A stretch of 61,733 bases of DNA. It comes from Clostridia bacterium. Its GTDB lineage: Bacteria; Bacillota; Clostridia; Christensenellales; CAG-138. The DNA lies in the NCBI GenBank assembly GCA_017435905.1, contig JAFSEB010000078.1, positions 1-61,733 of the forward strand. Reading direction: 5' to 3'. Positions within the stretch are counted from its first letter, which is position 1, and every line of letters starts with the position of its first letter. A program made the position numbers and the translations under genes. Positions 15,145-24,717 of this stretch are shown here, in pieces. A model generated the notes under the pieces. That model made no database searches. It was not told the DNA's origin and worked only from the letters and a program-made list of their open reading frames with translations.

Positions 15145-16284
15145 ATGAAACGATTATTGCTGCAAAGGCTGATGGCTGCATTGCTTGCAGCTTTTGCCGT
15201 ATTTGCGGTGTTTGATACAGCGCTGGCGGAGACGAAGGGGGAGGAACCTATTATCGATGCTGCCGGTGCAGTGCTGATGGACGGCATGACAAATAAAGTT
15301 CTGTATGCCAAAACCGCCCATGAAAAACTGCCGATGGCCAGCACAACAAAGATCATGACTGCGATCCTTGCCATTGAACACGGGAACCTTGATTCTACCG
15401 TTAACGTGCCAAAGGAAGCATTTGGAACGGAAGGATCAAGCATGTATCTGAGACTTAATGAAAAACTCAGCCTTAGAGATCTTCTTTATGGGTTGATGCT
15501 TCTTTCGGGAAACGATGCGGCTGTGGCGATCGCAATACACATCGGCGGAAGTATTGAAAGATTTGCTTCCATGATGAACGAAAAGGCGAAGGAGATCGGC
15601 GCAAACAATACCAATTTTGTGACGCCGAACGGGCTTCACGATGATGCACATTACACAACAGCCTATGACCTTGCCCTGATCGCAGCACATGCCATGCGCA
15701 ACGATACTTTCCGTGAGATTGTATCCACAACCTATTATCGGGCTGAGACGGGAGAGGTGATCCGAACCTTTAAAAACAAAAACCGCCTTCTTTGGGAATA
15801 CGAGGGGGGAAACGGCATCAAAACGGGATACACTTCCGTTGCTGGAAAGTGCCTTGTTTTTTCTGCGGAAAGGGACGGAACGACGCTTATCGGTGTGGTA
15901 TTGAAATGCCCTCAAATGTTTGATGCAGCAAAAGCATTGCTCGACTATGGCTTCGGTGCCTTTTCCAAAGTAAAGCTGATCTCGTCGGGAGATAGTGTTG
16001 CAAGAGTCAGGGTAGAGGGGGCGAAAAAAAGCACCTTGGCTCTTTGTGTGAAAGAGGATATAATGATATTGCTGAAAAACGGCGATACGGAAACCCTTCG
16101 CACACGCGTGCGTGTGGATGCACCCCTCATCGCACCTGTTGATGCAGCGACACCTGTCGGTATGCTTGAGATCCGGGAAGACGGGCGTTTGCTGTGCCAA
16201 AGTGCACTTTATCCGGTGGAAAACGTAGAATCCGCCGCTTTCAGCGATCATCTTGAAAGGCTGTTCAAACGCTGGTGCGTGTGA
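15145..16284 (+). CDS. dacF: D-alanyl-D-alanine carboxypeptidase (DacF type, S11)
   Basis: 379 residues. A signal sequence (about 1-28) directs it outward. The active-site motifs are intact: S66-x-x-K69 in ASTTK, S121-G-N in LSGNDAA, and KTG in GIKTGYTSVAG. A C-terminal PBP5_C beta domain follows (about 285-360). It trims the terminal D-alanine from peptidoglycan stem peptides; DacF-type enzymes act in the forespore during cortex synthesis. The catalytic-dead relative at 10805 gives a direct comparison. The rluB gene follows. Confidence 0.93.
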   Translation: MKRLLLQRLMAALLAAFAVFAVFDTALAETKGEEPIIDAAGAVLMDGMTNKVLYAKTAHEKLPMASTTKIMTAILAIEHGNLDSTVNVPKEAFGTEGSSMYLRLNEKLSLRDLLYGLMLLSGNDAAVAIAIHIGGSIERFASMMNEKAKEIGANNTNFVTPNGLHDDAHYTTAYDLALIAAHAMRNDTFREIVSTTYYRAETGEVIRTFKNKNRLLWEYEGGNGIKTGYTSVAGKCLVFSAERDGTTLIGVVLKCPQMFDAAKALLDYGFGAFSKVKLISSGDSVARVRVEGAKKSTLALCVKEDIMILLKNGDTETLRTRVRVDAPLIAPVDAATPVGMLEIREDGRLLCQSALYPVENVESAAFSDHLERLFKRWCV

Positions 16285-16300
16285 ACATGACGGTAACGGT

Positions 16301-17020
16301 ATGCGCCTTCAGAAGTATATGGCTGAAGCAGGGATCGCTTCCCGAAGAAAATGTGAAGCACTGATCGAACAGGGACTCGTGTTTGTGAACGGATCTCCTG
16401 CGGCGATCGGCACTGTCATCGATCCCGAAAAAGACATTGTGGAATATGGCGGAAAGCAGATCTCTCTGCCGCAGCAGGAAAAGCTGATCATTGCGTTCTA
16501 TAAACCGCAGGGCGTTGTTTCCACGATGTCGGATCCGCAGGGTAGACCGTGTGTAGCGGATTATTTCCGTGATATGCAGGAAAGGCTTTACCCTGTGGGG
16601 AGGCTGGATTTTGATTCGGAAGGACTCCTCCTCATGACGAATGACGGAGAACTCGCTTACCGCATGATGCATCCGAAGTTTTCTGTGGAGAAAACCTATC
16701 TTGTACACTGTGACGGCATTCTTCGTAGGGAAGAGAGGGAAACGCTTGAAAAGGGCGTTCTCCTTGATAACAGGATGACGTCTCCCGCTGTTGTGACAAA
16801 GCCGCAAAGCATCCGCTACGGACACAGCTCCTTCTTTATTACGATCCATGAAGGACGCAACAGGCAGGTAAGAAGGATGGTGGCGGCAGTCGGTCATGAA
16901 ACGCTTCTTCTTCGCCGTGTTAAGATAGGTCCGATAGAGCTTGGCAGCCTGAGCCAGGGAAAATGGCGAAAGCTTACAAATGAGGAAAAGAATGCTCTTG
17001 AAGCAGTTACTATGCAATGA
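16301..17020 (+). CDS. rluB: 23S rRNA pseudouridine synthase, RluB/RsuA family
   Basis: 239 residues. N-terminal S4 RNA-binding domain (MRLQKYMAEAGIASRRKCEA) and a catalytic domain with VGRLDFDSEGLLLMTNDGEL, whose Asp is the pseudouridine catalytic residue; NRQVRRM is the RsuA-family signature near the end. RluB modifies helix 89 of 23S rRNA; RsuA-like alternatives cannot be excluded by eye. The frame is open further upstream, but the domain begins exactly at the chosen ATG. It lies downstream of scpAB-gerW-dacF, the usual clostridial order. Confidence 0.88.
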   Translation: MRLQKYMAEAGIASRRKCEALIEQGLVFVNGSPAAIGTVIDPEKDIVEYGGKQISLPQQEKLIIAFYKPQGVVSTMSDPQGRPCVADYFRDMQERLYPVGRLDFDSEGLLLMTNDGELAYRMMHPKFSVEKTYLVHCDGILRREERETLEKGVLLDNRMTSPAVVTKPQSIRYGHSSFFITIHEGRNRQVRRMVAAVGHETLLLRRVKIGPIELGSLSQGKWRKLTNEEKNALEAVTMQ

Positions 17021-17035
17021 AAGTGCCATTATGAT

Positions 17036-17076
17036 CAAAAAAAGCAACTTTTTTGAAAGAAAAGTTGCTTTTTTGA
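17036..17076 (+). terminator. rluB terminator
   Basis: AAAAAGCAACTTTT and AAAAGTTGCTTTTT form a long stem around TTGAAAG and a T-run follows. The remaining bases to 17262 are AT-rich with no gene or clear promoter box that I can support. Confidence 0.85.
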
Positions 17077-17262
17077 TTTTTTGATGCAGGAAAAAACAGG
17101 AAAAGAAAGAATATAAGAGAATAAGGCGTATGAATAGAAACTGATTTTTAAATGCTAAACATGAACATGAAATATAGTTAAGCCTGTATCGGTCATAAAT
17201 TAAAATCAAATATTAAAACCGATCAAAAGAAATATGATCAAAAAACGAAACGGAGGGAGAAA

Positions 17263-17814
17263 ATGGGAATCAGTCCATGGTTTGTGTTGATTTTAGGTAT
17301 GGGGACCGTGTTCCTTGGCCTTTTCAGCATCATTCTTCTCACGAAGCTGATGAGCCGCATCATCGGACAAAAGAACGGCAAAGCACCTGCTGCGCAACCG
17401 CAGAAGGAGAATGTGCCACCGGTGCAGGAAAAAGCGCCGGAGAGCACCGTTCCCGTCTGTCCGATTGAAGATCGCGGTTGCTTCAGCGCTGTAATCGCCG
17501 CAGCTATCGCTGCTTACACCGGAACGGAAGCGGAGGGTCTTCGTATCCACAGCATCCGTCCTGTCGGTGCGGCACCGATGCCCGATGCGGATCACGGCAG
17601 GTTTGTTGCTGCAGTTGCGGCAGCTGTTGCGGAAACGATGGGAACGGATGTATCCGGCCTTCGTATCCGCAGCATCAAACGGATCGGCGGTACGCCGCAT
17701 TCTGTGATGAATGGGGAACACGGCAGGTTTGTTGCTGCTGTTTCCGCAGCAATCGCAGAGGCAACGGGAACGGATGCTTCCGGTCTTCGCATCCACAGTA
17801 TCAAGAGGGTCTGA
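17263..17814 (+). CDS. oadG: Na+-pumping decarboxylase gamma subunit with triplicated tail (OadG-like)
   Basis: 183 residues: one membrane helix (5-27), a Pro/Ala/Gln linker (about 38-66), then three copies of a roughly 30-residue unit of the form FVAAVAAAVAETxGTDxSGL plus RIxSIKR (about 72-101, 112-141 and 154-183). The unit resembles the single C-terminal segment of OAD_gamma proteins (FVAAIAAAIA..RIRSI). OadG anchors the alpha and biotin subunits to the beta pump and binds Zn2+. It is first in the operon. Triplication of the tail is unusual. Confidence 0.75.
   Translation: MGISPWFVLILGMGTVFLGLFSIILLTKLMSRIIGQKNGKAPAAQPQKENVPPVQEKAPESTVPVCPIEDRGCFSAVIAAAIAAYTGTEAEGLRIHSIRPVGAAPMPDADHGRFVAAVAAAVAETMGTDVSGLRIRSIKRIGGTPHSVMNGEHGRFVAAVSAAIAEATGTDASGLRIHSIKRV
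17476..17811 (+). repeat. Three tandem 30-codon repeats inside the gamma-subunit gene
   Basis: Repeat units start near 17476, 17596 and 17722. Units two and three share the identical stretch GGCAGGTTTGTTGCTGC at their starts and the GGAACGGATG / GGTCTTCG segments later. The protein translation keeps the same period, so this is a coding tandem repeat rather than noise. Confidence 0.8.
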
Positions 17815-17901
17815 TCAGGAGCATTCGCCGTGCGGTACTTTTGCTTCAGGAATAATCAAAACAGTAATCATGCAATCTAAATTCTGAGGAGGTTTTCAAT
17901 T

Positions 17902-18291
17902 ATGCGTAAATTCATCGTGAATGTTAACGGCGTTTCTTATGAGGTAGAGGTTGAAGAGATCAGCGGTGTTGCCGCACCGAAGGCCGCTCCCGCACCCGTT
18001 CAGGCTGCAGCGCCCGCTCCTGTGCCGGCGGCTCCTGCTCCTGCACCGGCTAAAGCGCCTGCTGCAGTTTCCGGTTCCGGTGCTCCCATCAATGCGCCCA
18101 TGCCCGGCAACATCCTTGATGTGAGGGTTAAGGCAGGCGATACCGTTAAGGCAGGCGATGTGCTTCTTATCCTTGAAGCAATGAAGATGGAAAACGAGAT
18201 CATGGCGCCTGCTGCCGGTACCGTTACTTCCGTCAACGTTGCAAAGGGTTCTACTGTCAACTCCGGTGATGTTCTTTGCACCATCGCCTGA
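17902..18291 (+). CDS. Biotin carrier protein of the decarboxylase
   Basis: 129 residues. The N-terminal piece [20 protein letters not shown] is followed by an Ala/Pro linker (about 23-55) and a biotinyl domain with the modified lysine in EAMKMEN. This subunit carries the carboxyl group from the alpha subunit to the membrane pump. Start is supported by GAGGAGG upstream. In many OadA proteins this domain is fused to the alpha chain; here it is a separate gene. Confidence 0.9.
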   Translation: MRKFIVNVNGVSYEVEVEEISGVAAPKAAPAPVQAAAPAPVPAAPAPAPAKAPAAVSGSGAPINAPMPGNILDVRVKAGDTVKAGDVLLILEAMKMENEIMAPAAGTVTSVNVAKGSTVNSGDVLCTIA

Positions 18292-18345
18292 CGGCTTTGG
18301 GATGAGTACCGTTCTTTTTCCCATTAAGTCTGAAAGGAGTACTTT

Positions 18346-19533
18346 ATGGATGTGATCCGGGACTTCCTTTCCGCAACCGGCTTTGCAATGCTGATAGAGG
18401 ATCCACGACCCCTTATCATGATCCTTGTTTCGTGCATTTTGCTTTACCTTGCCATACGGAAAGGGTTTGAACCGCTTCTTTTGATCCCGATCGCTTTCGG
18501 TATGTTGCTTTCCAATCTGCCCGGTACGGAGATGTACCATGCTTCGCTTTTTGAAGGTGGTCATGTACACTGGGCGGAGTTCAGCGAAACAGCCGGATTG
18601 ATCGATTATCTGTATCTTGGTGTTAAGCTTGGCATTTATCCTTCGCTGATCTTTCTTGGCGTGGGTGCCATGACCGACTTTGGTCCGCTGATCGCAAGTC
18701 CCCGCAGCCTGATCCTCGGTGCTGCCGCACAGGTTGGTATTTTTGTTGCGTTCCTCGGCGCACTCGGTTTGTCAGAGATCTTTCCGGCTATTAACTTCGG
18801 CATGAAGGAAGCAGCCTCTATCGGCATCATCGGCGGTGCCGACGGACCCACGGCGATCCTTGTTACTGCAATGCTGGCGCCGCATCTTCTCGGTCCCATT
18901 GCGGTTTCCGCCTATTCCTATATGGCGCTCGTTCCTGTGATCCAGCCGCCGATCATGAAGCTGCTGACCACCAAAAAGGAGCGCAGCGTTGTGATGGAGC
19001 AGCTTCGCCCCGTCTCGAAGGCGGAAAAGATCGTGTTCCCGATCCTTGTTACGATCTTCGTTTCGCTGCTGCTGCCCTCGGCCGCGCCTCTTGTCGGTCT
19101 TCTGATGCTTGGCAACCTGTTCCGCGAGTGCGGTGTTGCGGACCGTCTTTCCAAGACGGCACAGAATGAACTGTGCAATATTGTGACGATCTTCCTCGGA
19201 CTTTCCGTGGGTGCTACTGCCACCGTTGAAGCCTTCTTCAATTGGCAGACTGTCGGCATTCTTCTTATGGGCGTTTGCGCCTTTGCTTTCAGTACCGCCG
19301 GCGGCGTTCTTCTCGGCAAGCTGATGTATATCATCAGCGGCGGTAAGATCAATCCGCTCATCGGTTCTGCAGGCGTTTCCGCCGTCCCGATGGCAGCCCG
19401 TGTTTCTCAGGTGGTAGGCCAAAAAGAAAACCCCGGCAATTTCCTTCTGATGCATGCCATGGGTCCCAACGTTGCAGGCGTGATCGGCAGTGCCATTGCT
19501 GCCGGCGTGTTCCTTTCCCTGTTTGGCGGTTAA
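18346..19533 (+). CDS. oadB: Na+-pumping decarboxylase beta subunit (OadB)
   Basis: 395 residues with about nine to eleven membrane helices. Signature GGADGPTAI (about residue 162-170), which contains the aspartate of the Na+ channel, and the helix-rich repeats [16 protein letters not shown] and [14 protein letters not shown] mark the OAD_beta family. It decarboxylates carboxybiotin and exports Na+. It is encoded between the biotin carrier and alpha genes. The charged N-terminus and the [10 protein letters not shown] loop are typical of this subunit. Confidence 0.93.
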   Translation: MDVIRDFLSATGFAMLIEDPRPLIMILVSCILLYLAIRKGFEPLLLIPIAFGMLLSNLPGTEMYHASLFEGGHVHWAEFSETAGLIDYLYLGVKLGIYPSLIFLGVGAMTDFGPLIASPRSLILGAAAQVGIFVAFLGALGLSEIFPAINFGMKEAASIGIIGGADGPTAILVTAMLAPHLLGPIAVSAYSYMALVPVIQPPIMKLLTTKKERSVVMEQLRPVSKAEKIVFPILVTIFVSLLLPSAAPLVGLLMLGNLFRECGVADRLSKTAQNELCNIVTIFLGLSVGATATVEAFFNWQTVGILLMGVCAFAFSTAGGVLLGKLMYIISGGKINPLIGSAGVSAVPMAARVSQVVGQKENPGNFLLMHAMGPNVAGVIGSAIAAGVFLSLFGG

Positions 19534-19558
19534 CTTTTTTCAAAGGAGAGTATGATCT

Positions 19559-21031
19559 ATGGGCAAACAGCTCTTTATTACCGATACGATTCTGCGTGAT
19601 GCACACCAGTCTCAGGCGGCAACACGCATGCGGGTAGAGGATATGCTTCCTGCCTGCGAAGTTCTTGACAGCATTGGATACTGGTCTCTTGAATGCTGGG
19701 GCGGCGCCACCTTTGACAGCTGCCTGCGCTTCCTGAATGAAGACCCCTGGGACCGTCTGCGTAAGCTGAAAAAAGCGCTCCCCAATACCAAACTGCAGAT
19801 GCTTTTCCGTGGTCAGAACATCCTTGGCTATAAGCATTATGCCGATGATGTGGTGGAACAGTTCTGCCGCAAGGCCATTGAGAACGGCATTGACGTGATT
19901 CGCATTTTTGATGCGCTCAACGATGTCAGAAACCTTGAAGCTGCAATCAAATATACCAAAAAGTATGGCGGCATCTGTGAACCTGCCATCAGTTACACCA
20001 TCAGCCCCGTTCATAACGAGGATTACTTTGTAAAAGTTGCAAAGGAACTTGTGCAGATGGGTGCGGATGTGATCTGCATCAAGGATATGGCGAACCTGCT
20101 TCTTCCGTATGATGCATATTCCCTCGTCAAACGCCTCAAGAGCGAAGTGGATGTCCCCATCCATCTCCATACCCATAACACCACCGGTACCGGCGATATG
20201 ACCTACCTTATGGCGGTGCAGGCAGGCGTTGACATCGTGGACTGCGCACTGTCTCCCCTTGCAAACGGCACTTCCCAGCCTGCAACGGAATCCCTTGTTG
20301 CAACGCTGAAGGGCACGGAGCGCGATACCGGGTTTGACCTTGAAAAAATGGCGGAAGCCGCCAAGCATTTCCGCGGCGTGGCTGCGAAGCTGAAAGAGCA
20401 GGGGAGCCTTGACCCTAAGGTGCTGAGCGTTGACACCAACACGCTCATTTATCAGGTTCCCGGCGGCATGCTTTCCAACCTGATCTCTCAGCTGAAGCAG
20501 GCAAATGCGGAGGATAAGTACTATGAAGTGCTTGCGGAGATCCCCCGTGTACGAGAGGATTTCGGCTATCCGCCGCTCGTAACGCCCACAAGCCAGATCG
20601 TTGGCTCTCAGGCTGTTCTTAACGTGCTTTCCGGCGAACGCTACAAGATGTTCACCAAGGAATCAAAAGCCGTTCTTCGCGGTGAATACGGTGCGCTGCC
20701 GGGCAAGGTAAACGAAGAAATCCGGAAAAAAGCCATCGGTGACGATGAAGTGATCACCTGCCGTCCTGCGGACCTTCTTGAGCCTGAGCTTGAAAAGTAT
20801 CGGGAAGAGATCAAGGATGTGATGCAGCAGGAAGAGGATGTGCTCAGCTATGCGCTGTTCCCGCAGGTAGCGGAGAAGTTCTTCAAAGCACGCCTTGAAG
20901 GCGAGAAAAAGGAAGCGGCACCTGCTCCCAAAGCTGCAGTGCCCACTCCTCAGCAGCCCGTGCAGAGCGTTCCTCAGCAGCAGAGTGATCCGCAAGTACG
21001 TGTTCTGTATGTGGAGGATCTTACGATCTGA
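19559..21031 (+). CDS. oadA: Decarboxylase alpha subunit, carboxytransferase (OadA/5S type)
   Basis: 490 residues. HMGL-like TIM barrel with LRDAHQSQAATRM (catalytic Asp), MLFRGQNILGYKHYADDV, the conserved lysine in CIKDMANLL, and the metal site HLHTHNTTGTG. A PYC_OADA domain follows (about 300-455), then an Ala/Pro/Gln tail ending PQVRVLYVEDLTI. It moves CO2 from oxaloacetate (or a related substrate) to biotin. There is no biotin domain at its C-terminus, which fits with a separate carrier gene and suggests ancestral fission. Last gene of the operon. Confidence 0.9.
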   Translation: MGKQLFITDTILRDAHQSQAATRMRVEDMLPACEVLDSIGYWSLECWGGATFDSCLRFLNEDPWDRLRKLKKALPNTKLQMLFRGQNILGYKHYADDVVEQFCRKAIENGIDVIRIFDALNDVRNLEAAIKYTKKYGGICEPAISYTISPVHNEDYFVKVAKELVQMGADVICIKDMANLLLPYDAYSLVKRLKSEVDVPIHLHTHNTTGTGDMTYLMAVQAGVDIVDCALSPLANGTSQPATESLVATLKGTERDTGFDLEKMAEAAKHFRGVAAKLKEQGSLDPKVLSVDTNTLIYQVPGGMLSNLISQLKQANAEDKYYEVLAEIPRVREDFGYPPLVTPTSQIVGSQAVLNVLSGERYKMFTKESKAVLRGEYGALPGKVNEEIRKKAIGDDEVITCRPADLLEPELEKYREEIKDVMQQEEDVLSYALFPQVAEKFFKARLEGEKKEAAPAPKAAVPTPQQPVQSVPQQQSDPQVRVLYVEDLTI

Positions 21032-21046
21032 TCAAATCAAATTCCG

Positions 21047-21083
21047 AAAACATACCGCAGAAATACCTGCGGTATGTTTTTTT
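21047..21083 (+). terminator. Terminator of the decarboxylase operon
   Basis: AAACATACCGCAG / CTGCGGTATGTTT stem with loop AAATAC and a seven-T tail. Confidence 0.85.
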
Positions 21084-21197
21084 GAAATGAAATTTTCAGA
21101 TGCAATTCCTGCATCATTTTTGAAATTCAGTTGAAACAATGCCGTCAATCTGATAAAATAAGCTTGATTTTTTGATTGCAGTCGGAGAGAAGTTGGT

Positions 21198-21965
21198 ATG
21201 CGGATCCTTTTTACAAATGATGACGGTGTTTTTTCTCCGGGGCTTCTTGCATTGCTGCAGGCTTTCCGTGAGGGAAACGAACTTTTTGTGGCCGCACCTG
21301 ACGGAGAACGCAGCGGCGCTTCTCATTCTTTCAGCATGCACGTTCCGCTCCGGGCAAAGGAGGTCCATATTCCGGGAGCTGAGGATGTTCCTGCCTATGC
21401 GATCAGCGGCACACCTGCGGATTGTGTGAAGCTCGCATACGGAAACCTGTTCCCACGTCCCGATCTTTTGATCTCCGGCATCAATCTTGGTGCCAACCGA
21501 GGCACAGATATCTTTTACTCGGGAACGGTCGCCGCTGCGATGGAGGGCGCTTTGCTTTCGATTCCTTCCGTTGCGGTTTCCAATATCGCATTTCGTCCTT
21601 CCTGCTTTGGTGCTGCCGTTGCCGGTGCAAGATATGCTGCCGATCTTTTGCAAAAAGAGAAAAGCTGCCTTCTTTTGAACGTGAATGCCCCCGATATTTC
21701 CGCTTCCGAGCTAAAGGGAATCCGCGTCACTCCTGCCGGTGTGCAGGAATATGAGGCAAAGTATGAAGAACGCATCGATACCCATGGACAGAAATACTAT
21801 TGGATACCGAGCGGACGCATCTTTGCAGGCGGGATCGATGATGATAACGATGAGCGGTGGACGAATGAAGGCTATGTGACGGTCACTCCCATCGTGACCA
21901 ATATGACGGATACGGCACTGCTCCAAATGCTGAAACAGAACCAACGTGACAACAATATGCTGTGA
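21198..21965 (+). CDS. surE: 5'/3'-nucleotidase SurE
   Basis: 255 residues, family size. The N-terminal metal motif is TNDDG (about 5-9); APDGERSGASHSF and SGINLGANRGTDIFYSGTV carry the remaining active-site and tetramer features. SurE dephosphorylates nucleoside monophosphates and is tied to stress survival. Start ATG 21198 has GGAGAGAAG upstream. It leads a long tightly packed run of housekeeping genes with 9 bases to the RpiR gene. Confidence 0.93.
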   Translation: MRILFTNDDGVFSPGLLALLQAFREGNELFVAAPDGERSGASHSFSMHVPLRAKEVHIPGAEDVPAYAISGTPADCVKLAYGNLFPRPDLLISGINLGANRGTDIFYSGTVAAAMEGALLSIPSVAVSNIAFRPSCFGAAVAGARYAADLLQKEKSCLLLNVNAPDISASELKGIRVTPAGVQEYEAKYEERIDTHGQKYYWIPSGRIFAGGIDDDNDERWTNEGYVTVTPIVTNMTDTALLQMLKQNQRDNNML

Positions 21966-21974
21966 GGTGAGACC

Positions 21975-22850
21975 ATGCCCAATATGGAAGAAAACGATCT
22001 GCTGTTAAAGCTGAACCAGGCTTATAAAGGTCTTAGCAAGGGCCAAAAACAGCTTGCAAATTATATCATGGAAAATTATGACCGCGCAGCGTTCATTACC
22101 GCCTCAAAGATGGGGCGTGTTGTCGGTGTCAGCGAATCCACCGTGGTGAGGTTCGCTTATGCCCTTGGCTATGACGGTTATCCCGAATTGCAGAAATCCC
22201 TGCAGGAATTGATCCGCAACAAGCTGACGAGCGTACAGCGTATTCAGTTGACGTCTGATCTCAAACAGGATGATGTACTCAAATCCGTCCTGAAAGCGGA
22301 TATGGCAAACATCCGTGCCACGATCGATTCCATCGACAATACTGTCTTCAATGCGTCCATTAAGGCGCTGCTTGATGCGGAAAAAGTATATATCGTCGGT
22401 GTCAGAAGCGCTGCGCCGCTTGCGCAGTTTCTTGCATATTACCTGAACTTTGTTTTGGATAATGTGATCACCGTCAACATGGTGGTCAGCGATGCATATG
22501 AAAGCATGGTGCGCATCAGCGAAAAGGATGTTTGTCTCGGCATCAGCTTTCCCCGTTATTCAAGGCGTACCATTGAAGCATTTACCTTTGCAAAAAGCCA
22601 CGGCGCAAGGCTGATCGCCATTACGGACAGCCCCTTTTCACCGGTGGCGGAACTTGCGGATCATGCGCTGATCGCAAGAAGCGATATGGCTTCCTTTGCG
22701 GACTCTCTTGCAGCACCCCTTAGCCTGATCAATGCCATCATCGTTGCCACGAGCCTGCAGCGTAAGGATGAGGTATATGAGCGCTTTAATCAGCTTGAGA
22801 GCATTTGGGGCAGACAAAACGTGTATGTGACGAAGGAAAACGGGTTTTAA
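21975..22850 (+). CDS. RpiR/MurR-family regulator (HTH plus SIS domain)
   Basis: 291 residues. An RpiR helix-turn-helix spans about 5-80 (KMGRVVGVSESTVVRFAYAL), followed by a SIS sugar-phosphate domain (about 120-260; KVYIVGVRSAAPL, then FPRYSRRTIEAFTFAK). Such proteins sense phosphosugars and control sugar or cell-wall amino-sugar genes. No sugar genes lie next to it, so its target is not evident. RBS GAGGTGAG. Confidence 0.85.
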   Translation: MPNMEENDLLLKLNQAYKGLSKGQKQLANYIMENYDRAAFITASKMGRVVGVSESTVVRFAYALGYDGYPELQKSLQELIRNKLTSVQRIQLTSDLKQDDVLKSVLKADMANIRATIDSIDNTVFNASIKALLDAEKVYIVGVRSAAPLAQFLAYYLNFVLDNVITVNMVVSDAYESMVRISEKDVCLGISFPRYSRRTIEAFTFAKSHGARLIAITDSPFSPVAELADHALIARSDMASFADSLAAPLSLINAIIVATSLQRKDEVYERFNQLESIWGRQNVYVTKENGF

Positions 22851-22852
22851 CG

Positions 22853-23494
22853 ATGAAACTGATTTTGATCCGGCACGGCAGAACGGAATGGAACGTGCAG
22901 GGAAGAGTACAGGGAAGAACGGATATTCCCCTTGATGAGACCGGGCGTATGCAAGCGCAGGCGGTCGCAAAACGCCTTGCCGGGGAGAAGATAGATGCGA
23001 TTTACGCAAGCCCGCTTTCAAGGGCATTTGATACGGCTGCTGCGATTGCGGCGTATCATTCCTGCAGGATCGAAAAAACGGAAGAACTTACGGAGATCCG
23101 ATTCGGCGAGTGGGAAGGAAAAACCGCAAGGGAGCTTGAAGATCAGTATGCCGATCTTTGGCAGGATTGGAACTGGATCCTGCACCCCGAGATCTGCCGC
23201 AAAATGGGTGCCGAATCCGCTGATGAGATCCTTATCCGTTCTTTGAAGGCACTTGAAAAGGCGCTTTGTGAAAACGCAGCGGATGCAACGGTAGTGTTTG
23301 TCAGCCATACGATGCCAATCAAGCTGCTCAGCGCATATTTGATCGGTCTTCCGTCGTCAAAGATCCGGCGGATGAAGCTTGCAAACTGCAGCCTGACAGA
23401 GATCGCTGTGACCGCACCCGATCATGGCGAGCTGTGGGTCTGGAACGATACCTGCCATTTAATTGGCCGGACGAAAAGGGGTGAAGCCTTATGA
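22853..23494 (+). CDS. Histidine phosphatase (phosphoglycerate mutase-like)
   Basis: 213 residues. Catalytic RHG in LILIRHGRTEWN, a loop QGRTDIPLDETGRMQAQAVA, conserved SPLSRAFDTA and C-terminal VVFVSHTMPIKLL with the second histidine. This pattern fits cobC/phoE-type broad phosphatases of the family; the substrate is not known. Start at ATG 22853, two bases after the RpiR stop. The last four bases overlap the flavoprotein start. Confidence 0.85.
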   Translation: MKLILIRHGRTEWNVQGRVQGRTDIPLDETGRMQAQAVAKRLAGEKIDAIYASPLSRAFDTAAAIAAYHSCRIEKTEELTEIRFGEWEGKTARELEDQYADLWQDWNWILHPEICRKMGAESADEILIRSLKALEKALCENAADATVVFVSHTMPIKLLSAYLIGLPSSKIRRMKLANCSLTEIAVTAPDHGELWVWNDTCHLIGRTKRGEAL

Positions 23495-24717
23495 GAAGCA
23501 TTGCTGTGATCGGCGGAGGTCCTGCAGGCATGATGGCTGCGGCAGAGGCTGCGGAACGCGGTTTTGCCGTCACGCTGCTTGAAAAGAACGAAAAGCTTGG
23601 GAAAAAGCTGTTTATCACGGGTAAAGGGCGCTGCAACATTACGAACGCAGCGGAAATTGAAGATTTCTTCAAAAACATTCCCCGCAATCCCAAATTCCTG
23701 TACAGCGCTCTTTACGGATTCACCAACGAAGACGTGATGGCTATGGTCAAAAAACAGGGCGTTGCACTGAAAACGGAACGTGGCGGCAGAGTGTTTCCCG
23801 TTTCCGATAAATCCAGTGATATCCTCCGTGCATTTTCGGCCAGGGTTCGGGAAGCCGGTGTTAAGGTGCTTCTCAATACGGAAGTGAAAAGCGTGTTCCT
23901 CGATCCGAGTGGCAACGGGTTCCTTATTTCATATCACGGCACCACGCACCGCTTTGATGGACTTGTTCTTGCCACGGGCGGTGCAAGCTATCCGGCAACG
24001 GGTTCGACCGGTGACGGATACCGCTTTGCGAAAGCGCTTGGCCATACGGTAACGGACATCGTTCCTGCGCTTATACCCCTTGAAACGGAAGAGGAGTGGC
24101 CGAAATCGCTGCAAGGGCTTTCACTTAAAAATGTGACCCTGAAGGCATTTAATGCAAAGGGCAGGGTCGTGTATGAAGAACTTGGTGAAATGCTCTTTAC
24201 GCACTTTGGCGTATCGGGTCCCCTTGTGCTGAGCACTTCAAGCTTTATCGGTGCATCGCCTGCGGGAACACGTCTTACGATCGACCTGAAACCCGGTCTC
24301 ACGGCGGATGAACTCGACAGACGCATCCTTCGGGATTTTGATGCAAACATCAGAAAGCAGTTCATTAATGCGCTTGATGCACTTTTGCCCCAGAAACTGA
24401 TCCCTGTTATCGTAGCGCTTTCCGGAATTGCCCCAGAAACCCCTGTGCATCAGGTAACAAGAGAAGAGCGCCAGCAGTTGGTAATGCTTCTTAAATCCCT
24501 TCCTGTGACGGTGAAAAAAGCGCTGCCCGTTGAGCAGGCTATCATCACCCGGGGCGGTGTATCGGTGAAGGAGATCAATCCTTCCACCATGGAATCCAAA
24601 CTTGTGAAAAACCTGTTTTTTGCGGGCGAGCTGATCGATGTGGATGCCTGCACAGGTGGATATAATCTGCAGATAGCCTGCTCCACAGGAGCGCTGGCGG
24701 GAAGGTCAATGGAATGA
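23491..24717 (+). CDS. FAD/NAD(P)-dependent oxidoreductase, BaiN/YhiN (HI0933) family
   Basis: 408 residues. Dinucleotide-binding GGGPAGMMAA near the N-terminus, the family motif GKGRCNITNA (about 47-56), VLATGGASYPATGSTGDGY, and the C-terminal FAD motif GELIDVDACTGGYNLQIA. Members are two-flavin-fold proteins, one of which (BaiN) takes part in bile-acid reduction; most have no known substrate. The gene overlaps both neighbours by four bases and precedes cmk, a common clostridial context. Confidence 0.88.
   Translation: MRSIAVIGGGPAGMMAAAEAAERGFAVTLLEKNEKLGKKLFITGKGRCNITNAAEIEDFFKNIPRNPKFLYSALYGFTNEDVMAMVKKQGVALKTERGGRVFPVSDKSSDILRAFSARVREAGVKVLLNTEVKSVFLDPSGNGFLISYHGTTHRFDGLVLATGGASYPATGSTGDGYRFAKALGHTVTDIVPALIPLETEEEWPKSLQGLSLKNVTLKAFNAKGRVVYEELGEMLFTHFGVSGPLVLSTSSFIGASPAGTRLTIDLKPGLTADELDRRILRDFDANIRKQFINALDALLPQKLIPVIVALSGIAPETPVHQVTREERQQLVMLLKSLPVTVKKALPVEQAIITRGGVSVKEINPSTMESKLVKNLFFAGELIDVDACTGGYNLQIACSTGALAGRSME

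Noticed and set aside
17476..17811. Tandem repeat as a minisatellite or CRISPR-like array
   Set aside because: It is in frame, coding, and the units follow protein conservation.
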